Origin: Pelomonas aquatica
GTDB taxonomy: Bacteria > Pseudomonadota > Gammaproteobacteria > Burkholderiales > Burkholderiaceae_C
DNA length: 60,865 nt
NCBI RefSeq assembly: GCF_026712205.1
Contig: NZ_JAPPUW010000026.1
Coordinates: forward strand, 1 to 60,865
Direction of reading: 5' to 3'
The notes below the pieces were generated by a model, which worked only from the letters and a program-made list of their open reading frames with translations, was not told the DNA's origin and did no database searches. The translations under genes and the position numbers were made by a program. Within the stretch, counting starts at the first letter, position 1, and every line of letters starts with the position of its first letter. Below, in pieces: positions 16,054-28,126 of this stretch.

Positions 16054-17469
16054 TCAGCCGCCGTTGGCCGCCCAGCCACCGCCCAGCGCCTTCACCAGTT
16101 GCGCCGTCGCCGCCCACTGCGCACCACGCAGCTGGGCCAGCGCGCGCTCGGTGGCCAACGGCGTGCGCTCGGCCTCGGTCACGTCGAGGTAGCTGACGGC
16201 GCCCTTGTCGTAGCGGCTCCTGGCCACGGCCAGGGCCTGGCTGCTGGAGGCCAGCGTGCGGTTCTGGGCGTCGACCACGGCGGCGCGGCCCTGCAGTTCG
16301 GCCAGCGCGTCGTCCACCTCGCGCAGCGCCTGCAGCATGCGGCCGCGGAAGCCGGCGAGGGATTCGTCGACCTGGGCCTTGGCAGCGCCCAGGTTGGCCT
16401 GGTTGCGGCCGCCTTCGAACAGGGGCAGCGAGATGCCGGGACCGAAGCTGTAGAGCCGCGCCGGGGCCGACACGAGGTCGCCGAGCGCCTTGCTCTGGTA
16501 GCCGAAGCTGCCGGTCAGGTGGATGGACGGGTAGAAGGCCGCCTCGGCGATGCCGACCTGGGCGGTCGCGGCATGCAGCTGCGCGAGGCTCTGGGCCAGG
16601 TCGGGGCGGCGCTGCAGCAGCTCGGACGGCAGGCCGGCGCGGATCTGCGGCGGCGCGGCCAGCGGCGCGGTGGCCTGCAGCTTCAGCTCGGCGGCGGCCT
16701 GGCCGGTCAGCGCAGCGATCTGGTTCAGCACCAGGGCCTGGCGGCGCGGCAGGTCGGCCACGTCGGCATCGGCCGAGGCCAGCTCGGCGCGCACGCGCTC
16801 CAGGTCCTGCGCCGTCGACGAACCGGCATCGAAGCGGGTCTGCGCGACCTGGAAGGCCTGGGCGCGGCTGTCGCGCTGGCGCTGCAGGGCCTTGGCCTCG
16901 TCGGCCAGCGCGCGCCACTGCCAGTAGGCGGCGGCGACGTCGGCCGTCAGCGCGACGCGCGCCGCGGCGGCGTCCAGCGTGGACGCGTCGAGCTGGGCCT
17001 GGGCGCCCTCGGCCTGGCGCTTCACGCGGCCCCAGAGGTCGATCTCCCAGCCCAGGCTGGCCTGCAGCCCGCTCTGCCAGCCCTCGAAGGTGATGGCCTT
17101 GCCGCCCAGCACGGGCGTCGTGACGGACTTGGCCGACGTGCGCAGCCCGGTCTCGCTGGCACCGACATCGACGCGCGGCAGCTCGTCGGCCCGCGTGGCG
17201 CCGAAGACGGCACGCGCGCGCTCGATGCGCGCGGCGGCGGCGGCCAGCGTCGGGCCGGCCTGCAGGGCCTGGGCTTCGAGCGCGTCGAGCTGGGCGTCGC
17301 CGAACATCAGCCACCAGTCGCGCTGCAGCTCGGCGCCGGCCGCGGGAGCGGCGCTGCGGTAGGCGGCCGGCGCGTTGGCGGCCGGGGCCTGGTAGTTGGG
17401 GCCCAGCGTCGTGCAGGCGGCGAGAGCGGCCGTGGCGACGAGGGTGAGGACGGTCTTGAGTTGGAACAT
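16054..17469 (-). CDS. Outer membrane efflux lipoprotein, NodT/OprM family, 471 aa
   Basis: This is the TolC-like outer membrane channel for the EmrAB-type pump encoded next to it. A lipoprotein signal peptide has its lipobox LAAC at residues 16-19, followed by the family hallmark TTLGPNYQAPA. Two OEP repeats of long helices follow (ALEAQALQAGPTLAAAAARIERARA; QVGIAEAAFYPSIHLTGSFGYQSKA; NQANLGAAKAQVDESLAGFRGRM is longer than a single helix turn set). Length is typical (~470-490). It is last in the order pirin-emrA-emrB-this gene, 15 bases after emrB. Confidence 0.9.
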   Translation of the reverse strand: MFQLKTVLTLVATAALAACTTLGPNYQAPAANAPAAYRSAAPAAGAELQRDWWLMFGDAQLDALEAQALQAGPTLAAAAARIERARAVFGATRADELPRVDVGASETGLRTSAKSVTTPVLGGKAITFEGWQSGLQASLGWEIDLWGRVKRQAEGAQAQLDASTLDAAAARVALTADVAAAYWQWRALADEAKALQRQRDSRAQAFQVAQTRFDAGSSTAQDLERVRAELASADADVADLPRRQALVLNQIAALTGQAAAELKLQATAPLAAPPQIRAGLPSELLQRRPDLAQSLAQLHAATAQVGIAEAAFYPSIHLTGSFGYQSKALGDLVSAPARLYSFGPGISLPLFEGGRNQANLGAAKAQVDESLAGFRGRMLQALREVDDALAELQGRAAVVDAQNRTLASSSQALAVARSRYDKGAVSYLDVTEAERTPLATERALAQLRGAQWAATAQLVKALGGGWAANGG

Positions 17470-17484
17470 CTTGTTTTCCCGGAA

Positions 17485-19068
17485 TCAGTGGGCAGCTTCC
17501 GCCGAGGCGGCGCCGCCCATCACCTTCTTGCTGAGCCAGACGATGGCCACGCAGCTGAACAGCGCGATGCCCAGCACCAGGAAGGCGTCGTTGTAGGCCA
17601 TCACGAAGCTGTCGCGGCGCACGACGTTGTCCAGCGCCTTGATGGCCATGTCCTGGGCCGCGGCGAGGTCGAAGCCCTTGGACGCGAAGTTCTGGGTCAG
17701 CGCGTCCAGCCGCGCCTGCGTGGCCGGGTCGTAGAGGCTGACGGCCTCGCCGACGCGGTTGCTGTGCAGATGCTCGCGGTTGGTCAGCAGCGTGGCCAGC
17801 GTCGCGATGCCGACCGAGCCGCCGAGGTTGCGCAGCATGTTGAACATGCCCGAGGCACTGGGCAGCAGTTGCGGCGGGATGCCGTTGATCGCGAAGTTGG
17901 TCAGCGTGATCATGATGAGGGGCTGGCCCAGGGCCCGCACGATCTGCGCGGCGAGCAGTTCGGGGCCGGCCGTGTCCGCGCTCATGTGGGTGTTCATGAA
18001 GCAGGACGTCGCGAACAGCGCGAGGCCCAGGCTCATCATCACGCGGTTGTCCAGCTGGGTGGACAGCTTGGCCGCGAACGGCATGATGAAGAGCTGGGGC
18101 AGGCCCATCCACATGATGACCAGGCCGATCTGCATCGGCGTGTAGTTGGCGATCTGGCCGAGGTAGAGCGGCAGGATGAAGGCCGAGCCGTAGAGGCCCA
18201 TGCCGGTCGCGAACGCGATGACGCCGGCGATCAGGAAGCTCGGGCGGCCGAGGATGTGCAGGTCGATGAAGGTGTTCCTGCGCGTCAGCCCGCGCCAGGC
18301 CCAGCCGTAGATGCCGGCGATGGCGAGCATGGCGGTCGCGATGATGAAGGGGCTCTGGAACCAGTCCTTGGCGTTGCCCTCTTCCAGCATCGCGGTCAGC
18401 GAGCCCAGGCCCACGGCCATGAAGAGGATGCCCCACCAGTCCACGTCGCGCAGCAGCTTGAGGTTCATCGGCTCGGGGTCGAGGCCGGCGCTGACGCCCA
18501 GCATCAGCAGCACGCCCGGCAGCCAGTTGATGTAGAAGATGCTGGGCCAGCCGTAGAGCTCGGTCAGGTAGCCGCCGAAGGTCGGGCCGAGGGTGGGCGC
18601 CAGCGTGGCCGTCATGCCGAACAGCGCCAGGCCGATGGGGCGCTTCTTCAGCGGCAGCTTGCGCGTGACCAGGGTCATCGCCATCGGGATCATCACGCCG
18701 CCGGTGAAGCCCTGGGCCGCGCGGAAGGCGATCATGCTCTCCAGGCTCCAGGCCATGCCGCACAGCGTGCTGAAGACGAGGAAGAGCGCGACGTTGACGA
18801 CGAGGTAGCGGCGCGTCGAGAACACCATCGCCAGGAAGCCGGCCAGCGGGATGACGACGATCTCGGCGACGAGGTAGGCGCTGGAGATCCAGGAGCCCTC
18901 TTCCTGAGTGGCCGACAGCGCGCCGAGGATGTCCTTCAGCGAGGAGTTGGTGATGGCGATGTCCAGCACCGCCATGAAGGCGCCCAGCAGGCTGGACAGC
19001 ACGGCCAGCCAGGTGCGCCCGCCGACCTTCTGGCCCGGTGGCGGCGGGAGATAGTTTTCATTGCCCAT
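17485..19068 (-). CDS. emrB: DHA2-family MFS multidrug transporter (EmrB-like), 527 aa
   Basis: Fourteen-helix proton-driven drug exporter of the inner membrane. Motifs: LSSLLGAFMAVLDIAITNSSL (first helix, motif D1), STQEEGSWISSAYLVAEIVVIPLAGFL region, motif A-like STRRYLVVNVALF, motif C-like GPTFGGYLTELYGWPSIFYINWLPG. Length and helix pattern match EmrB (~510-530). It lies 12 bases downstream of emrA and forms a tripartite pump with it and the NodT-like channel. Confidence 0.93.
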   Translation of the reverse strand: MGNENYLPPPPGQKVGGRTWLAVLSSLLGAFMAVLDIAITNSSLKDILGALSATQEEGSWISSAYLVAEIVVIPLAGFLAMVFSTRRYLVVNVALFLVFSTLCGMAWSLESMIAFRAAQGFTGGVMIPMAMTLVTRKLPLKKRPIGLALFGMTATLAPTLGPTFGGYLTELYGWPSIFYINWLPGVLLMLGVSAGLDPEPMNLKLLRDVDWWGILFMAVGLGSLTAMLEEGNAKDWFQSPFIIATAMLAIAGIYGWAWRGLTRRNTFIDLHILGRPSFLIAGVIAFATGMGLYGSAFILPLYLGQIANYTPMQIGLVIMWMGLPQLFIMPFAAKLSTQLDNRVMMSLGLALFATSCFMNTHMSADTAGPELLAAQIVRALGQPLIMITLTNFAINGIPPQLLPSASGMFNMLRNLGGSVGIATLATLLTNREHLHSNRVGEAVSLYDPATQARLDALTQNFASKGFDLAAAQDMAIKALDNVVRRDSFVMAYNDAFLVLGIALFSCVAIVWLSKKVMGGAASAEAAH

Positions 19069-19080
19069 GGCGGCCCCGGC

Positions 19081-20202
19081 TTACTCGCCGATTTCCACTT
19101 CGACCTGGACGGACAGCCCCGGCACGATGCGTGCGGCCTGCTCGCCCAGCGCCTTCAGGCTCTCGGGTTCGAAGACGAGCTTGACCGGCACGCGCTGCAC
19201 GATCTTCGTGAAGTTGCCGGTGGCGTTGTCCGGCGGCAGCAGCGCGAAGCTGGCGCCCGAAGCGGGCGAGAAGCTGTCGACCCTGGCCAGCAGGTCCTGG
19301 CCGGGGAAGGCGTCGACCTTGACGTGCACCTTCTGGCCGGGCTTCATGCGGGCGAGCTGGGTCTCCTTGAAGTTGGCGACGATCCAGGTCTCGGGCTCGA
19401 CGATGGCGGCCAACTGCTGGCCGGCCTGCACGCGCTGACCCACCTCGACCGTCCGCTTGCCGACGCGGCCGTCGCTGGTGGCGCGCAGCTCGACATAGCC
19501 GAGCTGGTTCTGCGCGTCCTTCAGCTGGGCCTGCGTGGCGCTCTTCTGCGCGGCGGCCGACTGGCGGGCGCTCTCGGCGGCCACGACCGCCTCCTTCGCG
19601 GCATTGGCGCCGGCCTTGCGGGCCGCGAGGTCGGCGCGGGCCACGTCGCGGGCGGCCAGCGTGGCGTCCAGCTCCTGCCTGGAGGTGGCACGCAGCTCGG
19701 CGCCGAACAGGGCCTGGCTGCGCTTGGCGTCCAGCTCGGTGCGGGCCAGCACGGCCTCGGCCTGGGCCACCTGCGAGGCAGTGGCGGCGGCCTGGGCCTG
19801 GGCCTGGGCGATCTGCGCGGCGCTCGTCGCGATGGCGGCGTCGGCCTGGGCGATCTGGGCCTTCAGGCGCTCCACCTGCACGGCCGCATCGGCCGGGTCC
19901 AGGCGCAGCAGCACGTCGCCGGCCTTGACGATGGCGTTGTCCTGCATGCGCATCTCGGTGACGACGCCGGCCACACGCGTGGCCACCGGATGCAGGCGGC
20001 CGGCCACGAAGGCGTTGTCAGTCTCGACCAGATGCTGGCTGCGCCACCACATGCGGCTGCCCAGGCCGATGCCGCCGACCAGCAGCAGCGCGCCGATGAC
20101 GAGCAGGGGCACGGGCGGGCCCTTCCTGGCCGGCGCCTTGATCGGCTCGGGAATGGCCTCGGTGAGCTGCCTGAGCGCGATGTTCTCTTTCGGTGCGTTC
20201 AT
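19081..20202 (-). CDS. emrA: EmrA/HlyD-type membrane fusion protein, 373 aa
   Basis: Periplasmic adaptor of the EmrAB pump. A cytoplasmic N-terminus is followed by one membrane helix at ~30-48 (PVPLLVIGALLLVGGIGLGS), TDNAFVAGRLHPVATRVAGVV (HlyD hallmark), a long alanine/glutamine-rich coiled-coil hairpin (~105-225), the second lipoyl half LGYVELRATSDGRVGKRTVEVGQRVQAGQ, and the barrel region. ATG 20202 is used because a purine-rich AAGGAGTCCCC precedes it on the minus strand. It lies 26 bases after the pirin stop and is probably in one operon with it. Confidence 0.93.
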   Translation of the reverse strand: MNAPKENIALRQLTEAIPEPIKAPARKGPPVPLLVIGALLLVGGIGLGSRMWWRSQHLVETDNAFVAGRLHPVATRVAGVVTEMRMQDNAIVKAGDVLLRLDPADAAVQVERLKAQIAQADAAIATSAAQIAQAQAQAAATASQVAQAEAVLARTELDAKRSQALFGAELRATSRQELDATLAARDVARADLAARKAGANAAKEAVVAAESARQSAAAQKSATQAQLKDAQNQLGYVELRATSDGRVGKRTVEVGQRVQAGQQLAAIVEPETWIVANFKETQLARMKPGQKVHVKVDAFPGQDLLARVDSFSPASGASFALLPPDNATGNFTKIVQRVPVKLVFEPESLKALGEQAARIVPGLSVQVEVEIGE

Positions 20203-20228
20203 GATGGGGGACTCCTTGATGGGGATCG

Positions 20229-21047
20229 TTAGGCTTGTTGTTGTCGCGGACTGAGGCGGCCCATGCCGCCGGACTGGAAGCGCTGCAGCGCGGCCACGAC
20301 CTGGCCTTCGTCGCTCATGACGAAGGGGCCGTGGCGCACGATGGGTTCGCAGAGGGGGCGGCCCGAGAAGCAGGCCAGGCGCAGCGGTTCGCCGGCGATG
20401 ATGGTGCTGCTGCCGCCCGGCGCCAGGCCGAGGGCGCAGCCCGCGGACAGCGGCAGCTCGCCCGCGTCGCCGCTGCCGTGGATGACGACGGCAAAGCCCT
20501 GCTCGCCGTCGCGCAGCGCGAAGTCGAAGCCGGCGCCGGCATCCACGTCGACGACGGCCAGCGCCGTCGGCCAGGGCAGCGCCAGTTCGGCCGTGCCGCC
20601 GAAGACCTGCACGGCCCGCCAGCCTGCGCCGATGCGGCGCGGCATCTGCGCGGCGCCCAGGCGCATCACGCCAGGGGCGCGCAGCTTCTGCTCGGCCGGC
20701 AGGTTGACGAAGATCTGCAGGCCATGGGCTTCGCGGCCGGCCTCGGCGGGGAATTCGTCGTGCATGAGGCCGCGGCCGGCCAGCGTCCAATGCAGGCCGC
20801 CCGGCAGGATCTCGTGCTCGCCGCCCAGGGAGTCGCGGCTGACCAGGGCCGTGGCCGAATCGTCGAAGAGATAGGTCACCGCCGAGAAGCCCGCGTGCGG
20901 ATGCGGCGCGAAGGCCGCCTCGCTCATGCGGAAGTGGTCGACCAGGATGAAGGGGTCGAGCTGCACCAGCGGCTCGCGCCAGCCCTCGACCTGGAAACCA
21001 GTGCCGATGCGATGCCGCTGGGGCTGGAGCAGTCGGGGCGTTGACAT
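20229..21047 (-). CDS. Pirin family protein, 272 aa
   Basis: A bicupin of the pirin family; members bind Fe/Ni and some are quercetinases or redox-linked regulators. Visible: LVQLDPFILVDHFRMSE, HPHAGFSAVTYLFDDSATALVSRDSLGGEHEILPGGLHWTLAGRGLMHDE - the metal ligands are the His residues of HPHAGF and the later His/Glu. ATG 21047 is taken as start; ATG 21074 would add nine residues and neither has an SD. It is the first gene of the efflux operon, divergent from the LysR regulator. Confidence 0.88.
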   Translation of the reverse strand: MSTPRLLQPQRHRIGTGFQVEGWREPLVQLDPFILVDHFRMSEAAFAPHPHAGFSAVTYLFDDSATALVSRDSLGGEHEILPGGLHWTLAGRGLMHDEFPAEAGREAHGLQIFVNLPAEQKLRAPGVMRLGAAQMPRRIGAGWRAVQVFGGTAELALPWPTALAVVDVDAGAGFDFALRDGEQGFAVVIHGSGDAGELPLSAGCALGLAPGGSSTIIAGEPLRLACFSGRPLCEPIVRHGPFVMSDEGQVVAALQRFQSGGMGRLSPRQQQA

Positions 21048-21136
21048 GATGGCCGCGACTGTAGAGAGTTCCATTTACGGCGAATAGCCGCAGAATTCAA
21101 ACGGACCGTTCCGGAAACGAAACGAAATAAAACGAG

Positions 21137-24634
<3,498 letters not shown>

Positions 24635-24834
24635 CGCGCTCCGAAGCGCCTCCCTCGCGCTCAATCTAGGGATATTTTTCGTCGATAGGTAGTTTTGCTA
24701 CATCAATGATGCCGGCATTTACCTAGAGTCTGGGCACTTTCCCGGATCGGGAAAGGCGGCCGGGTCATGCAGTCGATCGGCCGAAGCAGCCGCCCCGCGA
24801 CGAGGGCGGCGTCGAACCCCACGGAGACAGACCC

Positions 24835-26706
24835 ATGCAAAAGCTGCCGCCGAGCCGCCGGCTCTTCCTCGCCCTGACGCTGGCCTCCAGCACCGCGCTG
24901 CTGGCAACCTTCGCGCCTCCTGCCCTGGCCCTGAACCCGAACTCCACGTCCGTGCAGATGTTCGAGTGGGCCTGGCCCGACATCGCCACCGAATGCACGC
25001 AGTGGCTGGGCCCCAAGGGCTTCGGGGGCGTGCAGATCTCGCCGCCCGGTGCGTCCAAGAACGCCAACGGCTGGTGGGGCGTCTACCAGCCGGTCAACTA
25101 CGTCAACCTGAACAGCCGCATGGGCACGCCCGCGCAGCTGCAGAGCATGATCGCCAGTTGCCACGCGGCCGGCGTGCGCGTCTATGCGGACGTCGTCGTC
25201 AACCAGATGGCCGACGGCAGCGGCACGGCCACCGACGGCTCGACCTGGGATGCCGCCTCGCTGAGCTACCCCTACTTCAGCGCCAACGACTTCCACGCCA
25301 ACTGCAGCATCGCCGCCACCGACTACAACTCGCCGGCCGGCCGCAGCAATGTGCAGAACTGCCGCCTCGGCGGCCTGCCCGACCTGGCCACCGAAAGCAG
25401 CTATGTGCAGGGCCAGATCGTCAACTACCTGAAGGCCCTGCTGGCCCTGGGCGTGGACGGCTTTCGCATCGATGCGGCCAAGCACATGCCCGCGAGCGCC
25501 TGGGCCTCGATCATGGGCGCCGTCAAGGCCGCCTACCCGACGACGCTGCAGGGCGAGCCCATCTGGGTCACGCAGGAAATCATCAACGACGGCGAGGTGG
25601 ACCGGCCGAGCTATTTCCCGGTCGGCACGCTCAACGAGTTCCAGTTCACGTCGGCGATGCGCGACGTCTTCCGCGGCAACAACGGGCTGAGCCTGTCCAG
25701 CATCCCCGGCGTCATGGGCACCTGGGGCAACTGGGGCGGCAGCTGGGGCTTCATCCAGCCGCAGAACGCGACCGTCTTCATCACCAACTGGGACACCGAA
25801 CGCAACGGCGGCTCGCTGAACATCAACAACGCGGTCAGCAATGACGCCGCCAATATGCGCTACACGCTGGCCAACATCTTCATGCTGGCCCAGGGCTATG
25901 GCGAGGCCCAGCTCTACTCGGGCTACAAGTTCAGCGACACCGGTGCCGACCGCCCCACGACCAGCCCCTACAGCGGCGGCGTGGCCCAGATCAATGTCGT
26001 CTGGGACTTCGCCCACCGCTGGACGCCGCTGGCCAATATGGTCGCGTTCCGCAACGCCAGCACCGGCCAGGCGCAACAGAACTGGATCGTCGGCGACAAC
26101 GCCAACCAGGTGGCCTTCAGCCGCGGCAACGTCGGCTTCGCCGCGCTGAACAACAGCGGCAGCCCCTGGACGCGCAGCTTCTCCACCGGGCTGCCGGCCG
26201 GCACCTACTGCAATGTCATCAACGGCACGAAGAACGCCGCCGGCACCGGCTGCACGGCCGATTCGGTCACGGTGGACGCCGGCGGCAACGCCAGCTTCAC
26301 GGTGCCGGCCAACAGCAGCGGCAGCACGCCGGCCGTGGCCATCTACACCGGCCAGGCGCTGACGGGCGGCGGCGGTGGCACGGGCTGCACCGTGAGCTTC
26401 ACGATCGCCAACGCGAACACGAGCTGGGGCCAGAGCCTGCGCATCGTCGGCAACGTCGGTGGCCTGGGCGCCTGGGCGCCGGGCTCCGGCTTCGCGTTGA
26501 CCATCCAGGGCTCGGGCGCCAACGTGCCGTGGACGGGCAGCGTGGGCCTGCCCGCCGGCGCGGCCATCCAGTACAAATATGTGAAATGGAACGGCTCGAC
26601 CGCCGTCTGGGAAAGCAACCAGGCCACCGGCAGCGGCAACCGCGAGTTCACGAGCTGCGCGGGCGGCGGCACGCAGTCGCGCAACGACGGCAACTTCAAG
26701 TTCTGA
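24835..26706 (+). CDS. Secreted alpha-amylase (GH13, probably subfamily 32) with C-terminal CBM20 starch-binding domain, 623 aa
   Basis: Extracellular endo-acting starch hydrolase. Signal peptide 1-33 (ending APPALA-L). The catalytic barrel begins VQMFEWAWPDIATEC. Conserved regions: I DVVVNQ (119-124), II GFRIDAAKH (209-217, nucleophile Asp213), III QEII (Glu248 acid/base), IV FITNWD (315-320, Asp320). The usual His of region I is Gln124 and the usual His of region IV is Trp319; the Trp is, as I recall, found in subfamily 32, while the Gln is less expected. A Gly-rich linker at ~512-517 precedes CBM20 (VSFTIANANTSWGQSLRIVG ... YKYVKW). The 200-base upstream gap contains an AT-rich patch near 24666-24720 but no recognised operator. 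Confidence 0.93.
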   Translation: MQKLPPSRRLFLALTLASSTALLATFAPPALALNPNSTSVQMFEWAWPDIATECTQWLGPKGFGGVQISPPGASKNANGWWGVYQPVNYVNLNSRMGTPAQLQSMIASCHAAGVRVYADVVVNQMADGSGTATDGSTWDAASLSYPYFSANDFHANCSIAATDYNSPAGRSNVQNCRLGGLPDLATESSYVQGQIVNYLKALLALGVDGFRIDAAKHMPASAWASIMGAVKAAYPTTLQGEPIWVTQEIINDGEVDRPSYFPVGTLNEFQFTSAMRDVFRGNNGLSLSSIPGVMGTWGNWGGSWGFIQPQNATVFITNWDTERNGGSLNINNAVSNDAANMRYTLANIFMLAQGYGEAQLYSGYKFSDTGADRPTTSPYSGGVAQINVVWDFAHRWTPLANMVAFRNASTGQAQQNWIVGDNANQVAFSRGNVGFAALNNSGSPWTRSFSTGLPAGTYCNVINGTKNAAGTGCTADSVTVDAGGNASFTVPANSSGSTPAVAIYTGQALTGGGGGTGCTVSFTIANANTSWGQSLRIVGNVGGLGAWAPGSGFALTIQGSGANVPWTGSVGLPAGAAIQYKYVKWNGSTAVWESNQATGSGNREFTSCAGGGTQSRNDGNFKF

Positions 26707-26710
26707 AGGC

Positions 26711-26745
26711 CTTCGCCGGCGCCCGGCCGGCCTCGGCCGGCGAAG
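26711..26745 (+). terminator. Hairpin after the amylase gene
   Basis: Perfect 10-base arms CTTCGCCGGC (26711-26720) and GCCGGCGAAG (26736-26745) lie just after the amylase stop. There is no T run, so it may terminate weakly or protect the mRNA end. Confidence 0.5.
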
Positions 26746-26824
26746 CGCTCGCGGATGCTGCGGCGCGGCTTGTAGGGCCTGGCCGGGGACGCACAGCCCC
26801 GACCGTTCGATTTCGGCCTCTGGG

Positions 26825-28126
26825 TCAGGACATGTTCGACGGGGCGATGGGCGTGATCATCACCTGGTCCACCCGGTGGCTGTCCACGTCGACGACCTCG
26901 AAGCGCCAGCCCTCCCATTCGACGACGTCGGTGCGCCGCGGGATGCGGCGCAGCATGACCATCAGGAAGCCGGCCAGCGTGTCGTACTGGCCGGCATGCG
27001 GCCAGCCGTCGATGCCCAGCGCGCGCTCCACGTCGGGGATGGGCGTGATGCCGTCGGCCAGGAAGGAGCCGTCCTCGCGGCGCACGATCTGCTCCTCGTA
27101 GTGCGGCGCAACGAGGCTGCCCATCACCGTGCTCATCACGTCGTTCAGCGTGATGACGCCCACCACCAGGCTGTACTCGTTGACGACGACCGCGAAGTCC
27201 TCGTGCGCCTCGCGGAACTGCGTCAGCATCTCGGACAAGGTCAGCCGGTCCGGCACGATCAGCACCTTCTTGACCAGGCCGGCGCCCCCGTCGCGCAACG
27301 AAAGCGCCTCGCCACGCAGCACGCGCTGGAACAGGTCGGTCGCGTCCACATAGCCGGCGACCTGATCGATGCCGTCATCGCACACCAGGTAGGTGGAGTG
27401 CGGCGTGTCGGCAATCCGGTTGCGGATCAGCACATCGTCTTCGTCGCGCGAGAAGAACACGATGCTCTCGCGCGTCGTCATGACCGTCTCGACGGTGCGG
27501 GTGTCCAGCTCGAACACATTGGCGATGACCTGCTGTTCCTCGTCGGCGACGACACCGGCCTGGTAGCCGGCCTCGGTCAGCGCCAGGATGTCGCGGTAGC
27601 TGATGGTCTCGTCGCGCTTGGCCGGCAGGCCCAGCAGGCGGATCAGGCCCTCGGTGATGCCGCTGAAGAACCAGGCCAGCGGCCGCAGCAGCCGGCACAG
27701 CAGCAGCATGGGCCCGACCAGCGCCATCGCCACGCGCTCCGGCTCGCTCATCGACAGGCGCTTGGGCACCAGGTCGGCCATCACGATGAAGAGGGCCGTG
27801 ATGCTGGCGAAGGAGCCGGCGAAGCCCAGCGTGGCCGCCAGCTCCGGTGCCATCACGACGCGCAGCGCCGCCTCGAAATGCGGCGTGAACGCGCCCTCGC
27901 CGACGATGCCGGCCAGGATCGCAACGGTGTTGACGCCGATCTGCACGACGGTGAAGTAGTCGCCCGGGCGCTCCTGCACGGCCAGCACGCGGGCCGCGCG
28001 GGCGTCGCCGGCGTCGGCGCGCTGCTGCAGGTTGAGCCGCCGCGAGGCCGCCAGCGACAGCTCGGCCATCGAGAAGAACGCACTGCCGAGGATCAGCAGG
28101 CTGATCAGCAGCAGGCTGGTCGTCAT
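26825..28126 (-). CDS. CNNM/CBS-domain membrane protein (CorC/TlyC 'hemolysin-like' family), 433 aa
   Basis: Inner membrane protein with an N-terminal DUF21/CNNM domain of four helices (LLLISLLILGSAFFSMAELSLAASRR; FTVVQIGVNTVAILAGIVGEGAF; SITALFIVMADLVPKRLSM; PMLLLCRLLRPLAWFFSGI), a CBS pair (VMTTRESIVFFSRDEDD ... VVNEYSLVVGVITLNDVMS) and a C-terminal CorC_HlyC FAD-like domain (GWPHAGQYDTLAGFLMVML). Such proteins are implicated in Mg2+/cation efflux. The 'hemolysin' label is historical and unrelated to HlyC acyltransferases. Overlaps zipA by ATGA. Confidence 0.92.
   Translation of the reverse strand: MTTSLLLISLLILGSAFFSMAELSLAASRRLNLQQRADAGDARAARVLAVQERPGDYFTVVQIGVNTVAILAGIVGEGAFTPHFEAALRVVMAPELAATLGFAGSFASITALFIVMADLVPKRLSMSEPERVAMALVGPMLLLCRLLRPLAWFFSGITEGLIRLLGLPAKRDETISYRDILALTEAGYQAGVVADEEQQVIANVFELDTRTVETVMTTRESIVFFSRDEDDVLIRNRIADTPHSTYLVCDDGIDQVAGYVDATDLFQRVLRGEALSLRDGGAGLVKKVLIVPDRLTLSEMLTQFREAHEDFAVVVNEYSLVVGVITLNDVMSTVMGSLVAPHYEEQIVRREDGSFLADGITPIPDVERALGIDGWPHAGQYDTLAGFLMVMLRRIPRRTDVVEWEGWRFEVVDVDSHRVDQVMITPIAPSNMS

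Noticed and set aside
15799-20232. Very long plus-strand open frame of 1477 codons
   Set aside because: It is antisense to the usp, efflux-channel, emrB and emrA genes, which have clear motifs. The frame is open only because high third-position GC removes stops; the sequence is low-complexity Arg/Gly/Ala/Gln.
26825-28126. A 'hemolysin' next to the RiPP HlyC-like gene idea
   Set aside because: This is a CNNM/CBS transporter-like membrane protein. The historical hemolysin name has no link to HlyC acyltransferases.
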